Source: Puniceicoccaceae bacterium 5H (GTDB taxonomy: Bacteria > Verrucomicrobiota > Verrucomicrobiia > Opitutales > Oceanipulchritudinaceae). Taken from it: a stretch of DNA of 64,000 nt. Numbering within the stretch: position 1 is the stretch's first letter; each line of letters begins with the position of its first letter. A program made the position numbers and the translations under genes. Location of the stretch: assembly GCA_009772895.1 (NCBI GenBank), contig WOUP01000010.1:1-64000 (forward strand). The letters run 5' to 3'. The notes under the pieces are model-generated. The model was not told the origin of the DNA. It did not search any database and saw only the letters and a program-made list of their open reading frames with translations. Positions 24,263 to 33,563 of the stretch are shown here, one piece after another.

Positions 24263-27200
24263 TCACGGGTTTACAATGACCTGGAACCCTTGAAGCACGA
24301 GAATTTCGGGATCGTTCTCGATGTTCTGCATCGTCAGTCCATCGAAGGTCAGGGTGCCATTGTTCGTATAGGAGTAGATGGCAGCCCCGTCGTGGGCGGC
24401 GGCAAAGCGCGAGGTCGTCGTGTCGTCGAGGCCCGTTCCGTCGATCAGGATATCCTCGAACAGGATGTTGGTGAAGCCACCGCCGTAACCGGCCTGAATT
24501 GCATCACGCTGCGTGCCGAAGATATCGATGTTGCGGAAGGTGACGTTCTGGATGCCGGTGTTGGAGGCCTCGAGGTCGATCGCGCCCCGCTCGCCATTAT
24601 AGACGTCATGACTGGTACCGCAGTTCTCGATCGTGGTATCGGAGAAGAGGATGCCGGTGTTGTTCTCGAAGTGGTACCCCGGGAACACAGTGTTCATGCG
24701 GATGCCGGAGCCCATGAAGCAGTCCTTGATGTAGTTGAACTGGGCCTGGTGACCCGAGCCGCCGAAGAAGGCAATACCGGCGGCACGCCAGTTGTTCTCG
24801 ATCGTATTGTGGCTGAACGTGTTGTTCACGCCCATCGGCGCGTTGTTGGTCGAGTCGGTCCAGACGGCCAGCCCGTCGTCGCCGTTGTTGCGCACGCTGC
24901 AATTGCGCACGGTGCTGTTGCTGGTGCCCTGGCAGAAGTTCACGCCGTCCGCCAGGTTGTTGCGGATGCGGCCGTCTTCGATCACCAGGCCGGTCGCCGC
25001 CCAGGCCGGGCTGTGCGCATAGTCTGCCACCCAGAAGCCGCATTCGAAGTGCTCTTCCCAGAAGTTATGGACCCGGGAATTGGCGCCGAAGTTGTCCATG
25101 AAGCACTTGTAGACGGCATTCTGGTTGTAGCGTGAGCGCAGGGACGAATTCAGATACAGGTGTCCGAAGTCCAGCTGCCCGTTTTCCGTCAGGCGGAAGG
25201 AGATACCCCCGCTGGCAGCATTGGAGTTGGTAAACTGGATATTCGTGTGCCAGATGCCGGCCCCCTGGATCGTAATTTGGCTGATCGGGCTGCCGGTCGA
25301 GCCGATGACCCACATGTTGTCGAGGTGGAAGGTGCCCGCCGGGATGTAGAGCGGGCGTCCGGTCGCAGCCGCTTCCGCCACTGCCTGGTTGAAGGCCGAG
25401 AGGTCGTCCACACCGTCGTTGGCCACCGCACCGTAGCTCGTAACCGAAACCGCATTGGCCGGCGCGGAGAGTGCGGCAGGAACCGGCTCGATTTCCAGGA
25501 AATCGACGCCGTATTCCAGGCCATTTGCGCCGCTGCTCTGGATGCGAATCGTATCGCCGGGCTGCAGGGCAACCGGCAATTTCCAGTGCACCTCGTCGAA
25601 GCGGAACGTCGCCTGCCCGCCATTGGGCGCATCGACCGGGTGGTCGCTGCCGATCGCGAAGTATTGCCACGACCAGTAGGAGGACAGGTCGATGGTGTCG
25701 ACATAGCTGCCGTTGACGTAACAGTCGAGTGAGCCGTCGAGGCCCATGCCGTCACTGGAATCGGGCATGGTGAAGCGCATGTTCACGCCCCGGCCTCCGC
25801 CGCCCTGGACCACGGTCCACTGGGCGTAGGCGCCGCTCGACGGCAAGGCAATGTAAGACTGATTCGAGGCCTCACTGGCGATCTTCGCATAGTCGAAGTT
25901 GGGCGCCGAGCGCATGGCCGCGCCGCCACCGATGGAGGCGTCCTCCGAATCGTAGCGCGTATAGGGCATCGCGGCTCCGCGGCCACTCAGGATCGAAACG
26001 GTAGCCGTGTTGTTGTTCTCGTTGGTCTCGCTGACCATACCGGTGGCATCGGCAGTGGCCGTCGCGTTGGCGCTGCCCGCCGCGGTCCAGCTACCCGGGA
26101 TGGAGACCGATACCGTCTGTCCGGCACCGATGGTGGGCGTATTCGTCTGCTGGAGTGTGGTGCCGCCGATGGCGACGCGGGTAGTGGTGCCAGCTGCGAC
26201 CGGCGTCGTGCCGCGGTTGCGGACCTGGACCGTGAAGCTGACCGAAGCGCCGTCGGCCGGAAATTCCGGCGTGTAGGCGACGTCGACCACTTCGAGGTCG
26301 GGCCCAGGGGTTTGGCTGACCGTCAGTGGGCTGGAGCTGCTGACGAGATTGTTGCCTTCGTCCAGCTCGTTGACCACGTCAGCGGTATCCACCTGTGCGC
26401 TGACGGTGTAGGAACCGGCGGTTTGGGCCGGGATCGTTGCGCTGACGGTGGTCGAACCGCCAGCGGCCAAGCTGGAGACCTGAGCCGTTTCCACTTCCTG
26501 GGAGTCAAGGGAGAAGGCCAGCGAGCTAGCCGCAGCGGCGGCGGTGCCGACGTTTTCGACGGTGGCGCTGAGCACGATGTTGTTCGACTCGGTCGGCGCG
26601 GAAGGCGTCCAGTTCAGGCTCGTGATCGTGAGATCCGGGTTGGGTCCTGGCGTGCCCATGACCTGGAATTCCGCGATCTGGCCGCCGGGAGCGCCCGTAT
26701 TTTGCGTGATCTGGACGCGGACGGCCGTGGCCGTTTCTCCCACCGGGATCGTCACCGAGTTGCTCGGCGGGGTAAAGGTGTAGGCCTGTGCTGCGCTCAC
26801 CTGGGTAAAGGAGGAGGCGCCGGGATGGAGGACGGAGACGGCGATCGTCTGTTGGCGGCTGGACCATGCGGCGTCCGGATTCAGCTTGAGCGTTACGTGG
26901 TTGACGTTGCTGCTCAGGCCGAGGTCGACCGTCAATGTGCCGGGCAAACCCTGGCTTTCCCAGTAGGTCGTCAGGTCTCCATCCACCGCATTTTCGGCCG
27001 GGTAGAGAGCATTGTCCGTCTGTCCCGTAATGGCGGCTCCCAACGCGAGGTTTTCTTCCGAAATGTTACCGGGCGTCGCGGACGCCTCGGCAGAGAGCGC
27101 AGAAGAGCCGACCGCGTTAACGGCGGCCACCTTGTAGTAATAGGTCGTGCCGTTGGAGACGGCGTTGTCGGTGTAGCTCGTGCCGCTCAGGCCGCTTTGG

Positions 27201-28372
27201 TAAGGAGTGGAGCCCTGGTTGTTGGACGCCGTGCTGCGGTAGAGGTCGTAGCTGCTGGCGCCCGTGCTGGAAGCCCAGCTGAGCGAGACCTGCCCGTTGC
27301 CCGCCGCCGCACTGAGGTTGGCGGGGACCGCCGGGACTTGCGTGCCTTGTCCTTCGAAGCGGATACGGTTGAGGTTCACGCCGTCGCCGATGATCTCGAG
27401 GCGCAGGATCTGATCGTTGCCGCCTGGCAGCGAAACATTGCTGATCGCTACGTCCTGCCAGGATTGCCAGCCGCCGGTGTTGGGGATGCTCGCCTGGGCG
27501 ACGATGGTGCCATCGAGCAGCAGACGCACGCTCTTGCTGCCGCTGTTGCCGGAGGCCGCGCGCAAGACGATGTTGTACGTGCCGCCGGTGACGTCGGTGG
27601 TGTATTCGAGCCATTCGCCGGGACTCATCCAGCCGACGTTGTAGCCGCCACCATTGTCGGAAGTGCTTTCGACATCCACATCGTCGGAGCGGTAGGCACC
27701 GCCGTTGTTGCCGGCGTCGGAGTCATGATAGGCCACGCCTTCGCCGCCGAGGTCGTAGTCTTCGGCTTCGATTTGCGAACCGGCGGCGATGGTACGGTTA
27801 CTGCCGCCATAGGGCGACTGGCTCGCGGTCGAGATCGGCAGCACCTCGATACCGGCGATACTCGGGTTGTCGGCGCCCCCTTGTGAGAAGGCGACTTCGA
27901 TCTCGCCGGACGCGTTGGCTGTGGCGGTGAATTCCCGCACGAGTGCGTGATTCACGCCCGCACTGGCGACAATGTCGAAGTTGGACAGCACCGCGCTGCC
28001 GTTGATCGCGACATTGAAGGTGCGCTGGCCTGCGGAGCTGAACGAGAGCTCCACAAAATGGAGGCGCACCCGATAGTTAGTGCCGGGCGATAGGCTGTTG
28101 AGCATGTAGCTGAAGGAGGGAGCCCAGCGCACGCTTTGGTAAACGGCCTGCGGCGCCGGGTTGGAGACGCCGGAGAGGTCGATGGAAGCGGAGCTGCTAA
28201 AGGCATTGCCGCCGCTGAAGTCGGCATCGGCGGCGTAGGGAGTGGCGGCTCCACCTCCGGCGTTGACCTGCAGGATGGGAGTCTGGGCCTGGGCCGAAGC
28301 GAAGAGGGTAAACATGAAGGTCGCCAACAGGAATACGATCCGTGGACAACCTGATCGGGTACGGTTTTGCAT
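24263..28372 (-). CDS. Secreted multidomain GH87-like alpha-1,3-glucanase
   Basis: The product is 1369 residues with a signal peptide (ending LFASAQAQ). By eye the order is a malectin domain (about 31-180), CBM6 (195-345; QIEAEDYDLGGEGVAYHD), fibronectin type III (348-440), F5/8 type C domain (445-575; ENAVDGDLTTYWES) and two CARDB domains (578-795). A C-terminal right-handed beta-helix follows (800-1369). The helix has ADGVNFCQGTSNSTVRNC and RNNGDDGLAVWTDS, matching the Asp residues of GH87 mutanases/mycodextranases. GH87 enzymes hydrolyse alpha-1,3-glucan. The ATG at 28372 is chosen because it begins the signal peptide. It is not in an operon and has a long structured leader. Confidence 0.82.
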   Translation of the reverse strand: MQNRTRSGCPRIVFLLATFMFTLFASAQAQTPILQVNAGGGAATPYAADADFSGGNAFSSSASIDLSGVSNPAPQAVYQSVRWAPSFSYMLNSLSPGTNYRVRLHFVELSFSSAGQRTFNVAINGSAVLSNFDIVASAGVNHALVREFTATANASGEIEVAFSQGGADNPSIAGIEVLPISTASQSPYGGSNRTIAAGSQIEAEDYDLGGEGVAYHDSDAGNNGGAYRSDDVDVESTSDNGGGYNVGWMSPGEWLEYTTDVTGGTYNIVLRAASGNSGSKSVRLLLDGTIVAQASIPNTGGWQSWQDVAISNVSLPGGNDQILRLEIIGDGVNLNRIRFEGQGTQVPAVPANLSAAAGNGQVSLSWASSTGASSYDLYRSTASNNQGSTPYQSGLSGTSYTDNAVSNGTTYYYKVAAVNAVGSSALSAEASATPGNISEENLALGAAITGQTDNALYPAENAVDGDLTTYWESQGLPGTLTVDLGLSSNVNHVTLKLNPDAAWSSRQQTIAVSVLHPGASSFTQVSAAQAYTFTPPSNSVTIPVGETATAVRVQITQNTGAPGGQIAEFQVMGTPGPNPDLTITSLNWTPSAPTESNNIVLSATVENVGTAAAAASSLAFSLDSQEVETAQVSSLAAGGSTTVSATIPAQTAGSYTVSAQVDTADVVNELDEGNNLVSSSSPLTVSQTPGPDLEVVDVAYTPEFPADGASVSFTVQVRNRGTTPVAAGTTTRVAIGGTTLQQTNTPTIGAGQTVSVSIPGSWTAAGSANATATADATGMVSETNENNNTATVSILSGRGAAMPYTRYDSEDASIGGGAAMRSAPNFDYAKIASEASNQSYIALPSSGAYAQWTVVQGGGGRGVNMRFTMPDSSDGMGLDGSLDCYVNGSYVDTIDLSSYWSWQYFAIGSDHPVDAPNGGQATFRFDEVHWKLPVALQPGDTIRIQSSGANGLEYGVDFLEIEPVPAALSAPANAVSVTSYGAVANDGVDDLSAFNQAVAEAAATGRPLYIPAGTFHLDNMWVIGSTGSPISQITIQGAGIWHTNIQFTNSNAASGGISFRLTENGQLDFGHLYLNSSLRSRYNQNAVYKCFMDNFGANSRVHNFWEEHFECGFWVADYAHSPAWAATGLVIEDGRIRNNLADGVNFCQGTSNSTVRNCSVRNNGDDGLAVWTDSTNNAPMGVNNTFSHNTIENNWRAAGIAFFGGSGHQAQFNYIKDCFMGSGIRMNTVFPGYHFENNTGILFSDTTIENCGTSHDVYNGERGAIDLEASNTGIQNVTFRNIDIFGTQRDAIQAGYGGGFTNILFEDILIDGTGLDDTTTSRFAAAHDGAAIYSYTNNGTLTFDGLTMQNIENDPEILVLQGFQVIVNP

Positions 28373-28401
28373 AACGCAATGTGGGGTTAGGGGGTTGGTC
28401 G

Positions 28402-28430
28402 CCCTGCGGCCTTGTGAACGGGCCGCAGGG
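28402..28430 (-). promoter_or_regulatory. Strong hairpin in the 5' leader of the GH87 gene
   Basis: A perfect 10-bp inverted repeat (CCCTGCGGCC at 28402-28411 and GGCCGCAGGG at 28421-28430, 9-base loop) lies 30 bases upstream of the GH87 start. There is no U-tract, so it is not a classical terminator. It may stabilise the mRNA or hold the ribosome site. Confidence 0.5.
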
Positions 28431-28811
28431 TCAGGAGAAAGGCGACAGCCTCTATTCACACGCTGAGCGAACCGGAATTTCGGTTACGGGTCACCCATCC
28501 CTGTCCCATGAACGGAACAGGCAAAGACGGACCGTTGCCGATCCACCGCGCGCATTGCTGTCGCGCTTCCGGTTCAGAATCCGGATTCGCAATCTGGCGG
28601 TAGGCGGTGCCAGATTTTCTCGGCCAGACGGAGAAATGATGCCGTACAGGCGGAGGCCGGTGGATCGATCATCCTCAGGGGTGTCACAGAGTAGTCGGGG
28701 TTTCGGCTGACCTTACAGGCTAACCCCTCCTTTGCATATGCCGCACTCTGTTTACGTAAACCTGAAGCACGACATGCACGTCACCTGATATGTGCGTCTC
28801 CCCTGGTTAGG
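28431..28811. promoter_or_regulatory. Intergenic region between GH87 and ctpA genes, with palindromes
   Basis: The region holds no gene that I can support. It contains a 12-bp perfect palindrome GTTTACGTAAAC (28750-28761) with a central CG like LacI-family operators. It also has a 10-bp long-range complementary pair (28539-28548 with 28658-28667) that could close a large stem in the GH87 leader RNA. Confidence 0.45.
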
Positions 28812-30068
28812 TTACGCCGCTGCCGGTGCTGATGAGGTCAGCTCGCCCCGCAGGTAATCTTCGGCCCGGTTGCGCACGGCATCCTGCAGGTCGGGCTTGA
28901 ACTCGAAGATGCGTTCGAACTCCTCCGGAGTCATTCGGTCCGCGTGGCGATGTTGCACCTCGAGCTTGCGCGCCGTTTCCGGCTCCACCTCGACCGCGAT
29001 GTCGGGCTCGACCCCTTTGTTGTGGATCGAGGTGCCGCTGGGAAAGTAGTACAGGGCCGTAGTCTGGCTGACCGCCCCGCCGAAGCGCAGTTGATGGACC
29101 GTCTGCACGGAGCCTTTGCCGAAGGACGTCTCACCCACCACGACGGCGCGGCCCACGTCTTGCAGCACACCGGCCACAATTTCCGAGCCGCTGGCGCTGT
29201 AGTGATTGACCAACACCGCAACGGGGTAGTCCCCCACTCGCGCGGGCGTGTCGGACACGTATTCGGTGCGATCCGCCTCATCCCGACCCGCCGTGTAGAC
29301 GATCAGCTGCCCCTCGTCCAGGAACTGCTCGGTCACTTCCTTGGCCGCGCTGAGGTAGCCGCCCGGATTGTTGCGCAAGTCGATGATCAGGGCCTGCATG
29401 CCATTGCGTTCGAGCTGATCCAGAGCGGCGGCGAATTCCTCCGACGTGCGTTCGCCAAACTGGCTGAGTCGCAAGTAGCCGATGCCGTCGTCGGTGAGCG
29501 CCGTATCCAACACGCTCGGGATCTCGACCGGCGCCCGCATCACCTCGAGCGAGAGTTCTTCGTCCACCGCCGGGCGAAAGAGCCCCAGCTCCACCGGCTG
29601 ACCTTCTTCGCCGCGAATCGCATCGGTGACCTCTTCGACGTTGAAATCGCTCACGTCGGTCGCGTCGACGCGCACGATCTGGTCTCCCGGCAGGACGCCC
29701 GCCTGTTCGGCCGAGCTACCGGGGAAGACCGTCACCACCGTCACGTCGTCCTCCAGTTCCTGGATCTCGATGCCCACCCCGACGTAGCGCTGTTCCGAGC
29801 GCTCGCGAAAGGACTTGAAGTCCTCCTTGGTAAAGTAGCGCGAATACGGGTCGAGGTTATGCAACGTGCCTTTCAGCGCCTTGTCGCGCAGCGCCTCGTA
29901 ATCGACTGCGTCGGCGTCGTAGTATTCGCGGTGGATGAGTTGGAAGACGGCTCCGACTTCCCGCAGTGACTGCCAGAAGGGGCTCCACATCAGCCACGAG
30001 AACAGGCCGATAATGGCGAGTAAAAGCACTCCGGGGACGAATAGCCGCTTGAACATGCAGAGCAGCAT
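28812..30068 (-). CDS. S41-family C-terminal processing protease (CtpA-like)
   Basis: The product is 418 residues from the ATG at 30068. It has an N-terminal membrane anchor (PGVLLLAIIGLFSWLMW), a PDZ domain (YVGVGIEIQELEDD ... GDQIVRVDATDV) and an S41 peptidase domain. The catalytic Ser lies in NHYSASGSEIVAG and the Lys in ETSFGKGSVQT; LIIDLRNNPGG and HNKGVEPDI are also typical. These proteases act in the periplasm on protein C-termini. The start is uncertain: the ATG at 30056 is an alternative, and a longer form would overlap the divergent gene. Confidence 0.88.
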   Translation of the reverse strand: MLLCMFKRLFVPGVLLLAIIGLFSWLMWSPFWQSLREVGAVFQLIHREYYDADAVDYEALRDKALKGTLHNLDPYSRYFTKEDFKSFRERSEQRYVGVGIEIQELEDDVTVVTVFPGSSAEQAGVLPGDQIVRVDATDVSDFNVEEVTDAIRGEEGQPVELGLFRPAVDEELSLEVMRAPVEIPSVLDTALTDDGIGYLRLSQFGERTSEEFAAALDQLERNGMQALIIDLRNNPGGYLSAAKEVTEQFLDEGQLIVYTAGRDEADRTEYVSDTPARVGDYPVAVLVNHYSASGSEIVAGVLQDVGRAVVVGETSFGKGSVQTVHQLRFGGAVSQTTALYYFPSGTSIHNKGVEPDIAVEVEPETARKLEVQHRHADRMTPEEFERIFEFKPDLQDAVRNRAEDYLRGELTSSAPAAA

Positions 30069-30085
30069 GCGGATGATTCGCCCCG

Positions 30086-31069
30086 ATGCAATTACCTGAC
30101 GGCTCAAATAAGTCCTGTAGCCCAGAGATGCTGCACGCGCTGCGTGAGTGGAGCGACGAGCAGGGGCGCTTGAGCTACCGCGACTTCATCGAAACCGCCC
30201 TCTACGCGCCGGCAATCGGCTACTACCGGCGGCCCGCCGAGCGGGTCGGCACCAAGCCGCAAGCGGACTTCTACACCTCGAGCTCCCTCGGCCCGATCTT
30301 CGCGGACCTGATCACGGCGGCAGCAGTGAAGCTGCTGCCGGAGGCGCCAGAGCACTATACTTTTGTCGAGATTGCGGCCGAACCCGAAACCGGCCTGTTG
30401 CATCAGCGCGAACACCCGTTTGCGGATTACCGTCCGCTGCGTCTGGGCAGCGAGTTGAAGATCCCGTCCAAGAGCGTGGTGTTTGCCAATGAGTGGCTCG
30501 ACGCACAGGCCTTCGATCGCGTGGTGTTTCGCGAAGGGAGCTGGCGGGAGCGCGGGGTGCAGATCCGAGGCGACGGGCAATTGAAGGAGGTCGAGCTGGG
30601 GCCGTGGCCGCACGCTTATCCCGCCTTGCCCAACCCCGCACCGGAGGGATATGAGCTCGATCTGCCGCTCGTAGCGGTGGAAGCCCTCCGCGCCGTGGCC
30701 GCGCAGGAGTGGCAGGGCCTCTTCATCACTTGTGACTACGGGCTGCTGTGGGAGGCGATGGCCTACGAGCGCCCCGCCGGAACCGCCCGCACCTATACCC
30801 ATCACCGCCAGAGCAACGACTTGCTGGCGCAACCGGGTGAGCAGGATATCACGTGCCACGTGTGCTGGGACTGGCTGCAGGACGCGCTGGAGCAGCACCG
30901 CTTTACCACCCGGCTGGAGCGGCAGGAGGCCTTCCTCGTGCAACATGGCACGGCGGCGATCGAACGCGCCATGCAAGACAACCGGCTCAAGCGCGGCGCC
31001 TTGCAGGAGTTGCTGCACCCGCAGTATTTTGGCAGCAAGTTTCAGGTCCTCTGGGGGCGCCGTGACTGA
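30086..31069 (+). CDS. MidA/NDUFAF7-like SAM-dependent methyltransferase family protein
   Basis: The product is 327 residues. The opening LSYRDFIETALYAPAIGYYRRPAERVG and the DFYTSSSLGPIFADLI segment match the DUF185/MidA family, whose mitochondrial member methylates an arginine of complex I. Further blocks are VVFANEWLDAQAFDRVVF and FITCDYG. The usual SAM-binding glycine-rich block is weak here (TFVEIAAEPETGLL), so activity is uncertain. It is divergent from the ctpA-like gene with 17 bp between the starts. Confidence 0.75.
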   Translation: MQLPDGSNKSCSPEMLHALREWSDEQGRLSYRDFIETALYAPAIGYYRRPAERVGTKPQADFYTSSSLGPIFADLITAAAVKLLPEAPEHYTFVEIAAEPETGLLHQREHPFADYRPLRLGSELKIPSKSVVFANEWLDAQAFDRVVFREGSWRERGVQIRGDGQLKEVELGPWPHAYPALPNPAPEGYELDLPLVAVEALRAVAAQEWQGLFITCDYGLLWEAMAYERPAGTARTYTHHRQSNDLLAQPGEQDITCHVCWDWLQDALEQHRFTTRLERQEAFLVQHGTAAIERAMQDNRLKRGALQELLHPQYFGSKFQVLWGRRD

Positions 31070-31146
31070 GGGGGCAGAAAGTTATTCACTTTTTCCTTGC
31101 CGGAGAATCCGGCTGCATGTTTATCTCAGTGTTTTTCCAGCGAGCT

Positions 31147-31380
31147 ATGGCACGAGTTTGTTATGTAACCGGTAAGCGCCGCGTCAGCGGTAGCAAAATT
31201 CACCGCCGCGGTCTCACCAAGAAGAGCGGTGGTATCGGCACGCACATTGCGAAGGTGAGCAAGCGCACCTTCAAGCCGAACGTCCAACGCGTCCGCATCA
31301 AGCTGCCCAATGGGCAGACGAAGCGCGTGTGGGTGTCGGCCAAGGCCCTGAAGGCTGGCCTCGTCGAGAAGGCCATCTAG
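31147..31380 (+). CDS. rpmB: 50S ribosomal protein L28
   Basis: The product is 77 residues. MARVCYVTGKRRVSGSKIHRRG and FKPNVQRVRIKLPNG (as shorter blocks) are the standard L28 pattern, followed by RVWVSAKALKAGLVEKA. The start at 31147 gives the family's MAR beginning. It is a single-gene unit with its own terminator. Confidence 0.96.
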   Translation: MARVCYVTGKRRVSGSKIHRRGLTKKSGGIGTHIAKVSKRTFKPNVQRVRIKLPNGQTKRVWVSAKALKAGLVEKAI

Positions 31381-31407
31381 GGTTCTGCGTCCGCGCGACT
31401 TTTCACC

Positions 31408-31442
31408 GCCGGCTTTGCGATTGCGAAGCCGGCTTATTGTTT
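31408..31442 (+). terminator. Terminator after rpmB
   Basis: A stem of GCCGGCTT (31408-31415) with AAGCCGGC (31426-31433) is followed by TTATTGTTT. It lies 28 bp after the rpmB stop. Confidence 0.75.
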
Positions 31443-31527
31443 GTACCGACGGCGCCTGAACCCTTTTGAGTGCTTTCGCTCGCAAACAGAGACAATTTGG
31501 CATAAAAGATGGAGTGAATCAGGGGCT

Positions 31528-31932
31528 ATGGCCTCGACTCTCCACACCGCGCAGACCTCTGCCCAACCCCACCGTCGTATTTCCACGCAACCTTACAACC
31601 GGGCGCGCGCCCTGCGTCGCGTCGAACGCGTCTCCCGCTTCATGGACACCGCCTTCCGAGTGCCGGGGCTCAAGAAGCGTGTGGGCTGGGATGCGATCAT
31701 CGGCCTGATCCCGGGCATCGGCGACACCGTCACCGCCGTGATCTCGTTTTATCCCATCTACGAAAGCCTGCGCATGGGGGCACCGCGACTGCTCGTGCTG
31801 CGCATGCTGGCTAACGTCGGCATCGACTGGCTGGTCGGCATTGTACCGGTGTTCGGCGACATTTTCGACTTTGCCTTCCGCGCCAACATTCGCAACACGG
31901 CCCTGCTCAAGCGTTGGCTCGAACAGGGCTGA
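31528..31932 (+). CDS. DUF4112 membrane protein
   Basis: The product is 134 residues. The segment MDTAFRVPGLKKRVGWDAIIGLIPGIGDTVTA (as blocks VGWDAIIGLIPGIGDT and GIVPVFGDIFDFAFRAN) is the DUF4112 signature, with two GD-containing membrane hairpins. Function is unknown. The ATG at 31528 follows an AGGGG-like ribosome site. It stands alone between rpmB and the convergent esterase. Confidence 0.85.
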   Translation: MASTLHTAQTSAQPHRRISTQPYNRARALRRVERVSRFMDTAFRVPGLKKRVGWDAIIGLIPGIGDTVTAVISFYPIYESLRMGAPRLLVLRMLANVGIDWLVGIVPVFGDIFDFAFRANIRNTALLKRWLEQG

Positions 31933-31956
31933 GTGAACGGGAGATAAAGGTCCGTA

Positions 31957-33249
31957 TCAGCGAGGTCCGGGACCGCCCAGTTGATCGAGCATCCAGGCTT
32001 CGGAGGCTTCGTGTGCTTCGGGATAAGCCCAATGGCCGGTATCGCGGTAGAGGTGCAACTCCGGCGTGCGCTCAAAGCTGTGATAGACGGCAAACATCGA
32101 GGTCGGGGGGACCACGGTGTCGTTGAAGCCAAAGGCCATCCAGCCCGGCTTGTCGAGGTGGCGGGCGAAGTTCACGCCGTCGTAATAGGGCACGACCTCC
32201 AACCAGTCGGGGTGATCCTGCGCGTCAAAGCGGTTGAAGAGGCGCGGCCAACCGGCGGCATGGCCGTCCAGCTTGCCCAGCATGTCGCACATCGCGGGGT
32301 AAAACGCGACAAAGGCGTCAATATCCTCGTGCAGGCTGGCCGTCATGATCGAGAGGCCCCCACCCTGACTGCCGCCGGTGACGCCGATGTGCTCGCCATC
32401 CCACGCGGGCACGGTTTCCAGAAAGTCCACCGCCTTGATGCAGCCCAGGAAGACACGCTTGTAGTAGTAGCGGTCGCGGTCTTCGATCTGGTCGATATAG
32501 TAGTTGTAGAGCGCGCCGTATTTGAGGCCCTCGTAGGTTTCCTCCGGGTAGCGCACCGGCAGGCCGTGAATGCCGATCTGCAGCGTGATCGCGCCCGCGG
32601 CAGCCATACTGCGCTCGCCTGAATAGGAGCGCACGCCCGCCCCCGGCACACGCAGAATGGCGGGGTATTTGCCTGGAGCCGTGGGCACACAAAGGATCCC
32701 GTAAATGCGGTTGCGCGGCTGATTGCGGAAGCTGACGTGATAGCTCTTCACCTTGCCGTCGCTGAGTTCGGGCAAGTATTCGAGCGTCGGCTCGAGCGGC
32801 ACCTCCCGCACTTCCGCAATCGCGTTGCGCCAGAAGCGCCAGAAGTCCTCCGGTTCCTCGGTGGCCGGCTCGATTTCATCGGGCGCGAAGGCGGCCGTGC
32901 CGACGGCTTCGTATTCGTTCCCCTGGTAGGTAGCAGTGACCGAACAGCGCAGGAAACCGGGCTGCTCCATACCTTGGGCCTCGAGCGTCAGCCCTTGGGC
33001 CGAGGTGGCCTGACGGCCTTCCGTTTCCGGTTCGTATTGCTCGGGACCGATTTCATACTGAATCGGCACGTCCGGCACGATGGCGCCGTCGCGCTCGACG
33101 GACACATGAAACTGCACGGGCTCGCCGACCTCGTAGGTCCAGTCCGGGTGGTCGGGGGTCACCACCACGCTGATCAGCTCTTTTTCCGGAGGAGCGCCGA
33201 AGAGCAGCGAAGCGAGCAAGAGGGGTACACACAGGAGGGGTTTTCTCAT
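31957..33249 (-). CDS. Secreted acetylxylan esterase / cephalosporin-C deacetylase family (AXE1-like)
   Basis: The product is 430 residues with a signal peptide (MRKPLLCVPLLLASLLFG). An N-terminal beta-sandwich domain is followed by an alpha/beta-hydrolase with the nucleophile in GVTGGSQGGGLSI and the catalytic His in DTGHWAYPEA. The DFWRFWRNAIAEV and YNYYIDQIEDRDRYYYKRVF segments are typical of the AXE1 family (CE7-like). It probably removes acetyl groups from xylan or xylo-oligosaccharides outside the cytoplasm, fitting the xylosidase locus. The ATG at 33249 starts the signal peptide. Confidence 0.85.
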   Translation of the reverse strand: MRKPLLCVPLLLASLLFGAPPEKELISVVVTPDHPDWTYEVGEPVQFHVSVERDGAIVPDVPIQYEIGPEQYEPETEGRQATSAQGLTLEAQGMEQPGFLRCSVTATYQGNEYEAVGTAAFAPDEIEPATEEPEDFWRFWRNAIAEVREVPLEPTLEYLPELSDGKVKSYHVSFRNQPRNRIYGILCVPTAPGKYPAILRVPGAGVRSYSGERSMAAAGAITLQIGIHGLPVRYPEETYEGLKYGALYNYYIDQIEDRDRYYYKRVFLGCIKAVDFLETVPAWDGEHIGVTGGSQGGGLSIMTASLHEDIDAFVAFYPAMCDMLGKLDGHAAGWPRLFNRFDAQDHPDWLEVVPYYDGVNFARHLDKPGWMAFGFNDTVVPPTSMFAVYHSFERTPELHLYRDTGHWAYPEAHEASEAWMLDQLGGPGPR

Positions 33250-33563
33250 ATTTATTAGAATGGCGCGGCGCTCGCAGCATTTCAATGCCGAAAATGCTCC
33301 CTAGGCGCCCGCCGTGACTCCGTGTATGCGATAAACGGCGTTGGCCAGAACCTTATCACTCAGGCGATTGACGTCAGAACCTTCCCATTAGCTCCATTTA
33401 TTGCCCATACGAAGGTCTTTTCTTGAGGCGTCTATGATAAACGCTTAAACCGTGCACCGCTTTACATTGCTCGCGCGGCCAAACGCCTGCGTGGCTGGCC
33501 CGCCCGCGATTTTCTCTGTTCATCTTCCTTCTCGCGTAACCACCCCTTCTCTCGAGGTGCCCG
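33250..33563. other. Intergenic, holds promoters for esterase and eCIS operon
   Basis: About 310 bp between divergent genes. It must carry the promoter of the contractile-injection operon, but no convincing -35/-10 pair or operator was found. A GAGGTG ribosome site at 33554-33559 precedes the first eCIS gene. Confidence 0.4.
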
